Source: an uncultured Anaerotignum sp. (GTDB taxonomy: Bacteria; Bacillota; Clostridia; Lachnospirales; Anaerotignaceae). From it: a DNA stretch of 34,912 bases. Made by a program: the position numbers and the translations under genes. The notes under the pieces were generated by a model. The model did not search any database and was not told where the DNA came from. It saw only the letters and a program-made list of their open reading frames with translations. Shown one piece after another: positions 6,920 to 15,450 of this stretch; position 1 is the stretch's first letter; each line of letters begins with the position of its first letter. The stretch is from positions 2,255 to 37,166 of the forward strand of contig CAJTQX010000026.1 of NCBI GenBank assembly GCA_910578425.1, read 5' to 3'.

Positions 6920-8143
6920 ATGAAAAACATATTAGTGGCACAGTCCGGCGGACCGTCCGCGGCAATCAACGCAACGCTTTGCGGCGTTGTGGAGAAGGCA
7001 TTGGCGGACAGAAACATCGACCGTATTTACGGCGCGAAAAACGGTATTATGGGCGTATTGTCCGAGCATCTGATAGAGCTGAACGATGTTCTGGCAAATC
7101 CGGAAACCCTTCAGATGCTCTGCCAGACGCCGTCTTCCGCGCTGGGTTCCTGCCGTATGAAGCTGTCCCATTGGGAGGAAAGCACATTTGAATATGAAAA
7201 GACGATTCAGATTTTCCGAAAATACAATATCGGCTATTTCATTTATATCGGCGGGAATGATTCAATGGATACGGTGTATAAGCTGGCGGAATACTGCCGT
7301 TTGAAAAAAATTGACGATATCTGCATCGTCGGAGCACCGAAAACGATTGACAATGACCTTGTAGAAACAGACCATTGCCCAGGCTTTGGCTCTGCTGCGA
7401 AGTATATTGCCGCGACATTTTCTGAGATTGCCTGCGACTGCAATGTCTACGCGCTGCCGTCCATTACGATTGTGGAGGTCATGGGGCGTGACGCGGGCTG
7501 GCTGACTGCGGCCTCGGCTTTGGGGCGGCTGAACGGCAGCGGCGCGCCGGACCTGATTTACCTCTGTGAACGTCCGTTTGATGTTGACCAGTTTTTGACT
7601 GATGTGCGGGAAAAAATGGCGGAAAAACATTCTATTATCATTGCGGTCAGCGAAGGACTGCGCAATGAGGAGGGCGACTATGTGACGGATACGCTGAAAG
7701 ACCGCGCGGAAGATGCGTTTGGGCATAAGATTCTGGCAGGCGCGTCCCGTTTTCTGGAGGAAATACTGCGGCAGGAAATCGGCTGCAAAGTCAGGAGCAT
7801 AGAGCTGAACGTCATGCAGAGGTGCGCGTCGCATCTGGCCTCTGCGGCGGATATTCATGAAGCGCGGCTGATAGGCATGGCAGCGGCGGATTATGCCATT
7901 TCCGGCGGCAGCGGCAAAATGGCGTGTTTGCAGCGCGTTTCCACAAATCCTTATCGCTTTACAGTAGATTTTGTGGATATCACGAAGATTGCCAACCGTG
8001 TGAAAACAGTTCCGGAGGAATGGATTAACGAGGCAGGGAATGACGTTACGCAGGAGATGATAGACTATCTTCTGCCGCTGATACAGGGCGAACTGCCCTG
8101 CACCTATAAAAACGGCGTTCCGGTGCATCTGCGGTTGTACTGA
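6920..8143 (+). CDS. pfp: PPi-type 6-phosphofructokinase
   Basis: Phosphofructokinase of the group usually annotated as diphosphate-fructose-6-phosphate 1-phosphotransferase, acting reversibly in glycolysis. In 407 residues it shows the N-terminal AQSGGPSAAINATL phosphate loop, GGNDSMDT (about 111-118) in place of the GGDGS loop of ATP enzymes, the catalytic PKTIDNDL (about 138-145) and VEVMGRDAGWLTA (about 183-195). The extra acidic or bulky residues in the GGNDS loop are associated with PPi rather than ATP use, but donor specificity is inferred. Pyrophosphate-driven glycolysis is common in anaerobic Clostridia. AGAGGAGAGG lies about 8 bases before ATG 6920. The gene has its own promoter and terminator. 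Confidence 0.9.
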   Translation: MKNILVAQSGGPSAAINATLCGVVEKALADRNIDRIYGAKNGIMGVLSEHLIELNDVLANPETLQMLCQTPSSALGSCRMKLSHWEESTFEYEKTIQIFRKYNIGYFIYIGGNDSMDTVYKLAEYCRLKKIDDICIVGAPKTIDNDLVETDHCPGFGSAAKYIAATFSEIACDCNVYALPSITIVEVMGRDAGWLTAASALGRLNGSGAPDLIYLCERPFDVDQFLTDVREKMAEKHSIIIAVSEGLRNEEGDYVTDTLKDRAEDAFGHKILAGASRFLEEILRQEIGCKVRSIELNVMQRCASHLASAADIHEARLIGMAAADYAISGGSGKMACLQRVSTNPYRFTVDFVDITKIANRVKTVPEEWINEAGNDVTQEMIDYLLPLIQGELPCTYKNGVPVHLRLY

Positions 8144-8179
8144 GCGGCTGAAATTTTTCAGAATACAGAAACGGCAGGG

Positions 8180-8200
8180 GCGGCGGAAACGCCGCTTTTT
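8180..8200 (+). terminator. Intrinsic terminator after pfp
   Basis: GCGGCG and CGCCGC flank a stable GAAA tetraloop and are followed by TTTTT (8196-8200), 36 bases past the pfp stop. Confidence 0.85.
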
Positions 8201-8290
8201 GTGTGCAGATTTGCAGAAACTGCGGATTCAGGCGTATCCTGTATATATTTCCTCTTTTTGGACATACTTCCCCCAAAGGAGGGCGGCAGT

Positions 8291-8845
8291 ATGAGAAAAG
8301 CAGGAGCGGTACTGGTATTGGGATTGTGCAGCTTTCTGGTGTTCCTTGTGCTTGGCTACCAGCATACTGTAAAAACACAGGAGGAACAGCAGGCGGCGGC
8401 CCCGCGCCTGTATGAGCCGGCGGAACGGACGCTGAACGAGCGCGTGACCATCAGTGCAAACACAAAAATGATATACCAGTATTTTTATACCAATGACAGG
8501 GTTACGAAAGAGCAGACAGAAACCGCCCCCGTTTTTTTGCAGGGGCTGGACAGGGAGGAACTGCAAAGCGTATATAACGGCTGGCAGATGATGCTTTTTT
8601 CTCCGGAGAAAGTTATTTTGCGATGCAGTATTGAAGGGAAAAGCAGTGAAAGCTATATCCTTGGCGAGGACGGCGGCTATCTTGCCATATTTTATGAGGA
8701 TGGGCAGAAGGCAATCCATTTGCAGGAACGTACAGAAATTCCCCTGACTGCACTGCCGGAGGGCGAAGCCTTACAGATCCGCGAAGGACTGCGCGTGACG
8801 GGCGAAGAAAATCTTGCCAGGCTGCTGGCAGATTTTATGAGCTGA
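8291..8845 (+). CDS. BofC C-terminal-domain-like exported or membrane-anchored protein
   Basis: A 184-residue protein with one N-terminal hydrophobic segment (residues about 5-22, AVLVLGLCSFLVFLVLGY) serving as anchor or signal, then an extracytoplasmic domain. The second half matches the BofC C-terminal pattern: LDREELQSVYNGWQMMLFSPEKVILR, SYILGEDGGYLAIFYEDG, EIPLTALPEGEALQIREGLRV and a terminal EENLARLLADF. BofC controls the SpoIVB/sigma-K checkpoint in B. subtilis; in Clostridia proteins with only this domain are common and their role is less clear. I chose ATG 8291, with GGAGG 8-12 bases upstream, over an in-frame upstream start that would add a poor N-terminus. The link to sporulation is an inference from the family. 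Confidence 0.72.
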   Translation: MRKAGAVLVLGLCSFLVFLVLGYQHTVKTQEEQQAAAPRLYEPAERTLNERVTISANTKMIYQYFYTNDRVTKEQTETAPVFLQGLDREELQSVYNGWQMMLFSPEKVILRCSIEGKSSESYILGEDGGYLAIFYEDGQKAIHLQERTEIPLTALPEGEALQIREGLRVTGEENLARLLADFMS

Positions 8846-8869
8846 TTTGCTGTTGAGGCCGGCTTTTGT

Positions 8870-8898
8870 TTGACATCGCGGCGGCGGCATATTATAAT
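8870..8898 (+). promoter_or_regulatory. Consensus sigma-A promoter for the GH13 gene
   Basis: TTGACA (8870-8875), a 17-base spacer and TATAAT (8893-8898) form a perfect consensus promoter 274 bases before the GH13 start codon, giving a leader of about 265 bases. Confidence 0.85.
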
Positions 8899-8905
8899 GA
8901 TGGAA

Positions 8906-9171
8906 ACAGCGGAAAACGCCTGTACTGTGCGCAAAAACAGCCGGACGTGGTTATGGGCGTTGCCATAAGAAAATTTCAGCTTTTGATATGCCTGAAATAT
9001 CCGGATTTTTCAGAACGGTTACCATTTTTAGAAGAAATTTTCTCGGGCAACAGCCTTTGGCGTTTGACTTAAGAAATCAATCGAAAAGAAAAATTTGTTT
9101 TCTTAAGCCAGACCGCCTTTTTTCCGCGTATTTTCAAAAAATAAGACAAACCTCAGGGTGGTGTAGGACCG
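8906..9171 (+). promoter_or_regulatory. Long 5' leader of the GH13 gene
   Basis: About 265 untranslated bases separate the consensus promoter from the GH13 gene. The leader holds a 9-bp stem CTTAAGAAA / TTTCTTAAG (9068-9076 with 9099-9107), a downstream T-rich stretch (9117-9123) and a GGGCGTTGCC / GGGCAAC pair of blocks. I could not assign it to any riboswitch class. Nothing coding is supported in it. Confidence 0.4.
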
Positions 9172-11232
9172 ATGGCAGAATATATTGAGATGGGTCTGAA
9201 AATGAGCGAGGACGAATTTCGGGCTCAGGCGGTATACAGTGATGAAACGAAGCAGTTCCGCGTACCGGCGGAGCCTTCCTCAGCAGACAGTGTGGAGGTT
9301 TCCATACGGGTCGGGAAAGGCTGCTTTACAGCCATTTTTTTATGTACGACAGATCGTGAGTTTTTTATGGAGAAAATAAGGGAGGACGGTGTTTTTGCCT
9401 ATTACCGTACGGTTCTCCCGCCCACGAAGAAAAAGACCGCCTATTTCTTCCGTCTGCAATATGGAGATCAGTATGGATTTTATACGAAATATGGGTATTT
9501 TCGTGAATACCGCGCGGATGGCTGGTTTGAGATTCTGCGGGATTATAAAACGCCGGACTGGGCAAAGGGCGCGGTCATGTACCAGATTTATCCGGACCGT
9601 TTCTGCAACGGGGATAAAAGCAACGATGTGCAGACAGGCGAGTATACATATCTGGGGCGGACGGTGGAGCGTGTGGAGGACTGGGATTCCCTGCCGGAGC
9701 CAACGGATATTCACCGCTTTTACGGCGGGGACCTGCAGGGCATACTGGATAAGCTGGATTATTTGCAGGAACTGGGCATTGAAGCGTTATATCTGAATCC
9801 GGTTTTTGTTTCCCCGAGCAACCATAAATATGACATACAGGACTATGATCATATCGACCCGCACTTTGGCAGAATCGTGCGCGAAAAAATCCCTCCGGAA
9901 AACGCGGAAAAGGAAAACGCCCTTTATATTGCGCGGACGACAGATCTGGCAAATTTGGAGGCGTCTGACGCGCTGTTTGCCGAGCTTGTGCAGGCGGCAC
10001 ATGAACGGGGGATACGCGTGATTATAGACGGTGTATTCAACCATTGCGGCGCGTTCCATAAATGGCTGGACAGAGAAAATCTCTATGGTGAGGAAGGCCA
10101 GGGCGCGTATCTGCATGCAAAAAGCCCTTACCGCAATTACTTTTATTGGCAGGAGGGCAATAATTACGATGGCTGGTGGGGGCATTCCAACCACCCGAAG
10201 CTGAACGCGGAAGGCTCTATTGCCCTGCGGAATGCTTTGATTGCCATTGGCAGGAAATGGGTTTCCCCGCCGTATAACGCGGACGGCTGGAGGCTGGATG
10301 TTGCGGCGGATTTGGGCAGGACGGCGGATTTCAACCACCGCTTCTGGTCTGTATTCCGTAAGGCGGTGAAAGATGTTTCGCAGGAAAAGCTGATATTGGC
10401 GGAGCATTACGGAGATGCGTCTTCATGGCTTCAGGGCGACCAATGGGACAGCATTATGAATTACGATGCGTTCATGGAGCCTTTGACATGGTTTCTGACG
10501 GGCGTTTCCAAGCACAGCACGGAACGCAGGGACGATTTATACAATAATGCCGATGCGTTCTGGGGCAGCATGATTTACCAGATGAGCCGACTTCCGGCTC
10601 AGGCAATACAGGTTTCCATGAACGAACTTTCCAACCATGACCATTCTCGTTTTCTGACCCGCACCAACCGCAGGACGGGCAGGCTGGAAAACGAAGGGGC
10701 GGAGGCCGCGGGGGAAAATGTGGATAAGGCAGTCATGCGGGAAGCGGTGCTGTTCCAGATGACATGGCCCGGCGCGCCTACGGTATATTATGGAGACGAG
10801 GCCGGAATGGTAGGCTGGACAGACCCGGACAACCGCCGTACCTACCCTTGGGGGAAGGAAGACGATGCGCTGATTGCTTTCCACAAAAAATTGATTTCCC
10901 TGCGGAAGGAGCATCAGACACTGCGCTCCGGCTCTCTGCGCCCGCTGTATGGCGGATATGGCGTGATTGCTTACAGTCGTTTTGACGAAACGGGGAATTA
11001 TGTTGTCGCGCTGAATAACTCAGCCGAAGGGCAGGTAGTATCCATACCGGTCTGGCTTTGTGGGGTCGCGCCGGAAAGCTGTCTGCATATTTTAGTGCAG
11101 AGCAACCGTTCGGGCTTTGACGATTTTCCTGTGCCGTATCCTGTGATGCATGGCATGATGGAAACGATTATGCCGCCGAAAAGCTGCATGGTCTGGAAGG
11201 AAGTGCGGGATGACAAACAATATCATATTTGA
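9172..11232 (+). CDS. Intracellular GH13 alpha-amylase / neopullulanase-type glycosidase
   Basis: A 686-residue glycoside hydrolase family 13 enzyme for alpha-glucans such as maltodextrins, cyclodextrins or pullulan. Residues about 20-125 form a beta-rich N-terminal domain of the CBM34 type seen in neopullulanases and cyclomaltodextrinases. The (beta/alpha)8 catalytic domain begins at MYQIYPDRF (136-144). It carries conserved region I DGVFNHCG (286-293), region II GWRLDVAAD with nucleophile D376, the acid/base E411 in ILAEHYGD and the NHD transition-state aspartate (488-490). A C-terminal beta domain follows. No signal peptide is present, so it acts in the cytoplasm on imported oligosaccharides. 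The exact specificity is not decidable here. The ribosome site (GTAGGA) is weak. The 3' end overlaps the next gene by 23 bases. Confidence 0.9.
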   Translation: MAEYIEMGLKMSEDEFRAQAVYSDETKQFRVPAEPSSADSVEVSIRVGKGCFTAIFLCTTDREFFMEKIREDGVFAYYRTVLPPTKKKTAYFFRLQYGDQYGFYTKYGYFREYRADGWFEILRDYKTPDWAKGAVMYQIYPDRFCNGDKSNDVQTGEYTYLGRTVERVEDWDSLPEPTDIHRFYGGDLQGILDKLDYLQELGIEALYLNPVFVSPSNHKYDIQDYDHIDPHFGRIVREKIPPENAEKENALYIARTTDLANLEASDALFAELVQAAHERGIRVIIDGVFNHCGAFHKWLDRENLYGEEGQGAYLHAKSPYRNYFYWQEGNNYDGWWGHSNHPKLNAEGSIALRNALIAIGRKWVSPPYNADGWRLDVAADLGRTADFNHRFWSVFRKAVKDVSQEKLILAEHYGDASSWLQGDQWDSIMNYDAFMEPLTWFLTGVSKHSTERRDDLYNNADAFWGSMIYQMSRLPAQAIQVSMNELSNHDHSRFLTRTNRRTGRLENEGAEAAGENVDKAVMREAVLFQMTWPGAPTVYYGDEAGMVGWTDPDNRRTYPWGKEDDALIAFHKKLISLRKEHQTLRSGSLRPLYGGYGVIAYSRFDETGNYVVALNNSAEGQVVSIPVWLCGVAPESCLHILVQSNRSGFDDFPVPYPVMHGMMETIMPPKSCMVWKEVRDDKQYHI

Positions 11233-11878
11233 AGATGCCAGCATACTTGCGGCAGTGAAGCCGCAGGGGATGCCTGCCCAACCGGATTTAACAGGCGACC
11301 GCAGTTTTTTGGAGGAACTGGAGGCCTATGCGGGGCAGCCGCTTGGATTGCTGCACAGGCTTGACAGGCCGGTGGGCGGCGTGATGCTTTTCGCAAAAAC
11401 AAAGCAGGCGGAAGCCGCGCTTGCCAAAGACATACAGGAAAAACGGCTGCAAAAAAGTTATTTGGCCGTCCTGACGGGAAGGCTGCCGCAGGAGCAGGGC
11501 AGGCAGGAGGATTTCCTGCGGAAAAACGGGCGTACAAACCTTTCGGAAATCGTGCCGGAGGGGACGAAGGGCGCGAAACGCGCCATACTGGAATACCGGC
11601 GGCTGGCGGAAAAAGAAACAGACGGCGTTGTGCTGACACTGGCGGAAATAACTCTTTTGACGGGGAGGCACCACCAGATACGGGTACAGACAGCCGGCAT
11701 GGGCACGCCTGTCTGGGGGGACCGGAAATATAACCCCAGTTTCATGCGGGGGAATATTGCCCTCTGGGCTTACAGTCTTTCGGGAATGCATCCGAAAACA
11801 AAACAGCCGTTTCTGTTCCGAGAACTGCCGCAGAGTGAGCCGTTCTGCCTGTTTTGGGAAGAAATTTCGCATTTGTAA
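11210..11878 (+). CDS. RluA-family RNA pseudouridine synthase
   Basis: A 222-residue enzyme of the RluA/RsuA superfamily, which converts uridine to pseudouridine in rRNA or tRNA. The catalytic aspartate lies in LLHRLDRPVGGVMLFAK (about residues 47-63). YLAVLTGRLP, TLLTGRHHQIRVQ and GDRKY are further family motifs. It lacks the N-terminal S4 domain found in RluC and RluD, so it belongs to the short, single-domain type whose RNA target varies. Its start is inside the 3' end of the GH13 gene, implying translational coupling, although no functional link is obvious. No clear terminator follows before the clpC promoter. Confidence 0.88.
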   Translation: MTNNIIFEDASILAAVKPQGMPAQPDLTGDRSFLEELEAYAGQPLGLLHRLDRPVGGVMLFAKTKQAEAALAKDIQEKRLQKSYLAVLTGRLPQEQGRQEDFLRKNGRTNLSEIVPEGTKGAKRAILEYRRLAEKETDGVVLTLAEITLLTGRHHQIRVQTAGMGTPVWGDRKYNPSFMRGNIALWAYSLSGMHPKTKQPFLFRELPQSEPFCLFWEEISHL

Positions 11879-11888
11879 AAAACTATCT

Positions 11889-11917
11889 TTGCATTTTTGG
11901 CAAGGGTGTATTATAAT
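11889..11917 (+). promoter_or_regulatory. Sigma-A promoter for clpC
   Basis: TTGCAT (11889-11894), a 17-base spacer and TATAAT (11912-11917). A second TATAAT at 11923-11928 could be an alternative -10. No CtsR-type heptad repeat was seen around it. Confidence 0.7.
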
Positions 11918-11942
11918 ACGGATATAATAGGAGCATGACGAT

Positions 11943-11997
11943 GGGGAGCGGAATATTCCGTTCCCCGGGGAATGTTCTTTTCTTTCCAAAGAACATT
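11943..11997 (+). promoter_or_regulatory. Two adjacent hairpins in the clpC leader
   Basis: The first is a near-perfect palindrome at 11943-11966 (GGGGAGCGGAAT / ATTCCGTTCCCC, one G-U pair). The second is a perfect 10-bp stem, AATGTTCTTT (11971-11980) with AAAGAACATT (11988-11997), around a 7-base loop. Neither has a T-run, so they are not ordinary terminators. They could set mRNA stability or act as a regulator site. Confidence 0.5.
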
Positions 11998-12045
11998 AGC
12001 AATCACAAGAACAAATGGCTAACAAATCAAAAGAGGTGGATATAG

Positions 12046-14493
12046 ATGCAGGGCAGATTTACAAAAAAGGCACAGGACGTTTTGACACGGGCACAGGAGG
12101 CGGCCCTGAAGCTGGGGAATAAATATGTTGGTACGGAACATATTCTTCTGGGGCTGACGCTGGCGCAGGAAAGCGTTGCGGCAAAGGCTTTGGAGGGGCA
12201 GAGTGTGACGTATCATCAGGTGATGGAGCAGATTGTGGCAGCACACAGGGCGGAAAAGACATTTTTCCTTCCGGCGGATTTTACGCCGCGTGCAAAGCGC
12301 GTGGTAGAGAGCAGTGTGCGGGAGGCTGTCCGCATGAATACGGGCTATGTCGGTACGGAGCATATCCTTGTTGCACTGATACGGGAAAACGATAACCTTG
12401 CCGTAAAGATATTGGTGGGGCTGGGCGTGAATTTGCAGCGGCTCTATGAGGACATTATGCTGATGCTGGGCGAGAGCGAAGCGCAGCCCGCCGGAGCTAT
12501 GGGCATGAATTTGCAGGGCGAGCAGGAGGAAAAAAGCAATACCGAAACGCTGGATAAATTCAGCAGGAACCTGACTGACATGGCGAAGCAGAATAAATTC
12601 GACCCTATCGTGGGACGGGATAACGAGATTGAACGTATCATACAGATATTGAGCCGCCGCACGAAAAACAATCCCTGTCTTGTGGGCGACCCGGGCGTGG
12701 GCAAGACAGCGATTGTGGAAGGGCTGGCGCAGAAGATTGCCGAAGGAAATATTCCGGACACGTTGAAAAAGAAAAAGATTGTAAGCCTTGACCTTTCGGC
12801 AATGGTTGCGGGCTCCAAATACCGCGGTGAATTTGAGGAACGCATGAAAAAGGCCCTGGACGAGGTCAAAGCCGATGGGAACATCATTCTGTTTGTGGAC
12901 GAAATACACACGATAATCGGCGCGGGCGCGGCGGAGGGCGCGATAGATGCGTCAAATATCCTGAAACCTTCCCTTGCGCGGGGCGAAATCCAGCTGATCG
13001 GTGCGACAACGCTGGAGGAGTACCGCAAGCATATCGAGAAGGATGCGGCGTTTGAACGGCGGTTCCAGCCTGTGCGGGTGGAGGAGCCGGAGGAAAAAGT
13101 TGCGGTGGAAATGCTGCAGGCGTTGAAGGATAAATATGAAATGCACCACAAGGTCACGATTTCTGACGAGGCATTGGAATCTGCGGTGAAACTGTCTTCC
13201 CGCTATGTTGCGGACCGTTTTCTGCCGGATAAGGCAATTGACCTGATTGACGAAGCCGCGTCCCGCCTGCGCCTGCGGGCGTATACCGCGCCTGTCAGCG
13301 TGACGGAGCTGGAAAAGAAACTTGCGGAGATGGAGAAGGAAAAAGAGGAATCCATCAAAACAGAAGAATTTGAAAAGGCGGCGGAAATCAAGAAACAGCA
13401 GGATGCACTGCGCGTGCAGCTGAAAGAAGCCAAGCAGGAGTGGGAAACGGCGCACGGCGGCTCCGACCAGATTGTGACGAAAGAGGACGTTGCCGAGGTG
13501 GTTTCCCGCTGGACGGGGATTCCTGTGCAGAGCCTGCGGGAGGAGGAAAGCCAGCGTCTGCTGCGGCTGGAGGAGACACTCCACCAGCGTGTAATCGGAC
13601 AGCAGGAGGCGGTAAAGGCTGTGGCGAAAGCAGTCCGCCGCGGGCGCGTAGGGCTGAAGGACCCGAACCGCCCGATTGGTTCGTTTCTGTTTCTGGGGCC
13701 GACCGGCGTGGGCAAGACGGAGCTTTCCAAGGCATTGGCGGAGGCTCTTTTCGGGGATGAAAACGCCATGATTCGTATTGATATGTCGGAATATATGGAA
13801 AAGCACAGCGTTTCCCGCATGGTCGGCTCGCCTCCGGGTTATGTCGGCTATGAGGAAGGCGGCCAGCTTAGTGAAAAGGTACGCCGTAATCCCTATTCCG
13901 TGATACTGTTCGATGAGATTGAGAAGGCTTCGCCGGAGGTGTTCAATGTACTGCTTCAGGTGCTGGACGACGGGCATATCACAGACGGGCAGGGCAGAAA
14001 GGTGGATTTCAAAAATACGGTCATTATCATGACCTCCAACGCTGGCGCAAGGAGCATCGTCGCGCCGAAACGGCTGGGCTTCACCAGCGTGGAAACGCCG
14101 GAACAAAGCTATGAACTGATGAAGAAAAGCGTCATGGATGAGGTGAAAAACGTATTCAAACCGGAATTTTTGAACAGAATTGATGATATGATTGTGTTTC
14201 ATGCTCTGGAAAAAGAGGATATTCTGGAGATTGTCAAGCTGATGACGGATACGCTGGCAAAGCGCGTGCAGGAAAATATGGGTATTTTCGTTTCCTTTAC
14301 GGATAAGGCTCTGGAAAAAATTGCCGAGGAAGGTTTTGATAAAGCATATGGCGCAAGGCCGCTCAGAAGGGCAATACAGTCCAAAATTGAGGACGCTTTT
14401 GCCGAGGAATATTTGCAGGGCAATTTTAAAGCGGGAGAAAAGGTGTCTGTTGGAGTAAAAACGAACGGTTTCCTTTTCCGCGTTGTGAAATGA
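12046..14493 (+). CDS. clpC: ATP-dependent Clp protease ATPase subunit ClpC
   Basis: An 815-residue AAA+ unfoldase that partners ClpP in protein quality control. The order is two Clp-N repeats (about 1-145), AAA-1 with Walker A GDPGVGKT (about 214-221) and Walker B ILFVDEIHT, a UVR-motif linker (about 420-460, including KTEEFEKAAEIKKQQDAL) that marks ClpC rather than ClpB, and AAA-2 with Walker A GPTGVGKT (about 551-558), VILFDEIEKA and the Clp-D2 small domain (SKIEDAFAEEYLQG). AGAGGTGG lies upstream of ATG 12046. Many Firmicutes encode it after ctsR-mcsA-mcsB; here it has its own promoter and follows a pseudouridine synthase gene, so control must differ or those genes lie elsewhere. Confidence 0.97.
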   Translation: MQGRFTKKAQDVLTRAQEAALKLGNKYVGTEHILLGLTLAQESVAAKALEGQSVTYHQVMEQIVAAHRAEKTFFLPADFTPRAKRVVESSVREAVRMNTGYVGTEHILVALIRENDNLAVKILVGLGVNLQRLYEDIMLMLGESEAQPAGAMGMNLQGEQEEKSNTETLDKFSRNLTDMAKQNKFDPIVGRDNEIERIIQILSRRTKNNPCLVGDPGVGKTAIVEGLAQKIAEGNIPDTLKKKKIVSLDLSAMVAGSKYRGEFEERMKKALDEVKADGNIILFVDEIHTIIGAGAAEGAIDASNILKPSLARGEIQLIGATTLEEYRKHIEKDAAFERRFQPVRVEEPEEKVAVEMLQALKDKYEMHHKVTISDEALESAVKLSSRYVADRFLPDKAIDLIDEAASRLRLRAYTAPVSVTELEKKLAEMEKEKEESIKTEEFEKAAEIKKQQDALRVQLKEAKQEWETAHGGSDQIVTKEDVAEVVSRWTGIPVQSLREEESQRLLRLEETLHQRVIGQQEAVKAVAKAVRRGRVGLKDPNRPIGSFLFLGPTGVGKTELSKALAEALFGDENAMIRIDMSEYMEKHSVSRMVGSPPGYVGYEEGGQLSEKVRRNPYSVILFDEIEKASPEVFNVLLQVLDDGHITDGQGRKVDFKNTVIIMTSNAGARSIVAPKRLGFTSVETPEQSYELMKKSVMDEVKNVFKPEFLNRIDDMIVFHALEKEDILEIVKLMTDTLAKRVQENMGIFVSFTDKALEKIAEEGFDKAYGARPLRRAIQSKIEDAFAEEYLQGNFKAGEKVSVGVKTNGFLFRVVK

Positions 14494-14550
14494 GGATAGT
14501 TTTTGCCAAAAAGAAACGCAAAAATTTGGCTGTACCGGGAATGGGTTTTG

Positions 14551-14559
14551 TGGTATAAT
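14551..14559 (+). promoter_or_regulatory. Extended -10 promoter-like site
   Basis: TGG directly before TATAAT (14554-14559) gives an extended -10 element; the -35 region is poor. It lies about 387 bases before the next gene, with repeat copy B in between. Confidence 0.35.
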
Positions 14560-14659
14560 GATTGCATCAAAGCGGAAAAAGCCGGGGAGGCTTGCACCTT
14601 TCCCAAAGCCCGTTCCAGGGGATTTGTTTTTCTGGATGATGAGAATTACAGTTATTGCG

Positions 14660-14910
14660 TAAAATTCCGCACCCGCCGCATGGGATGCAGTCGGCAAATG
14701 GGTCGGGGGATGATGGGTAAAACGAAACAGAGTTTGGCACTTTATGTAACGAGATGTGTAAAATCCCATACCAGCCGCATGGAATGCGGCTGCAAACGGG
14801 TCAAGGGGCACTGAAGCTCCGGGGGAGCTTCGTTTAGCACCGACCGGAGCGGAGCGGAGAAGAGCCCCTTGCGGGGGTTTGGGGACGGCGTCCCCAAGGT
14901 CTTCATTTCT
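14660..14910. repeat. Dispersed intergenic repeat, copy B
   Basis: The spacer between clpC and the next gene holds two copies of the palindromic core: GCCGCATGGGATGC (about 14673-14694) and the near-perfect CCAGCCGCAT / ATGCGGCTG form at 14771-14793. It also holds AGCTCCGGGGGAGCT (about 14815-14829), GCACCGACCGGAGCGGAG and GGGGACGGCGTCCCC (14881-14895). The last two are shared with copies A and C. A 103-codon frame (14503-14814) through it is not supported. Confidence 0.7.
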
Positions 14911-14945
14911 AACAAACATAGGAAACAACTGGGAGGTACTTAGAA

Positions 14946-15359
14946 ATGGCAGTCATTCAAGAATTGATCAGGCAAGAGGAAAACGGCAGAATCAGTTTTG
15001 GCAACTATCTGATGGACGAAAAAAAGAAGGTTCTCGATTTTGAAGCAAATGGAGATCTGTATAAGGTGAAAACCTTCCGGGAGATTACAAAGCTGGAAAA
15101 GAACGGGAAAATGCTTTTAGAGGCTGTTCCGGGTGCAACGATACATAATTTCGGCATGGACGAAAAGGGCGCAAAGTTCTCTGTGGAAAGTGAAGAGGAT
15201 ATTCAGATTACACTGGAGCTGGAGCCGGAAACAGAGTATAAAATCCTGATTGACGATGTGAATGTTGGGAAGATGAAAACCAACATGGCAGGGAAAGTGA
15301 ATTTCAGCGTGGAGCGGCAGAATAAAATGCCGGAAATCGTAATTGAAAAAATAGGCTGA
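14946..15359 (+). CDS. Conserved clostridial protein, sometimes annotated endosialidase-like
   Basis: A 137-residue soluble protein. The opening MAVIQELIRQEENGRISFGNY, the GDLYKVKTFREITKLEKNG segment and the C-terminal half (ITLELEPETEYKILIDDVNVGKMKTNMAGKVNFSVE) resemble a small Lachnospiraceae family that databases often label endosialidase without biochemical support. No catalytic residues of a sialidase are recognisable, so I do not assign that activity. The predicted fold is all beta. GGGAGGT lies 8-9 bases before ATG 14946. It is followed by a strong terminator and then radA, so it is probably a single-gene unit. Confidence 0.7.
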   Translation: MAVIQELIRQEENGRISFGNYLMDEKKKVLDFEANGDLYKVKTFREITKLEKNGKMLLEAVPGATIHNFGMDEKGAKFSVESEEDIQITLELEPETEYKILIDDVNVGKMKTNMAGKVNFSVERQNKMPEIVIEKIG

Positions 15360-15367
15360 TTGGGGAC

Positions 15368-15412
15368 AAGTGGACTGTAAAGGCAGGATTCCTGCGTTGC
15401 AGCCCACTTTTT
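15368..15412 (+). terminator. Intrinsic terminator before radA
   Basis: A long hairpin is formed by AGTGG / CCACT, CTGTAA / TTGCAG and an apical GCAGG / CCTGC, and is followed by TTTTT. Confidence 0.8.
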
Positions 15413-15450
15413 CATAATAGAAAAACGCGGAAAAAAGACGTGGTGGAGAG

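Noticed and set aside
9155..9161. AGGGTGG resembling the T-box antiterminator sequence
   Set aside because: It is immediately before the start codon of the GH13 gene, with no terminator hairpin or other T-box elements and a target gene not linked to amino acids.
14503..14814. 103-codon frame between clpC and the conserved small protein
   Set aside because: Made of repeat copy B sequence, no ribosome site, no family resemblance.
12952..14928. 658-codon minus-strand frame opposite clpC
   Set aside because: Antisense shadow of clpC with no start signal or domains.
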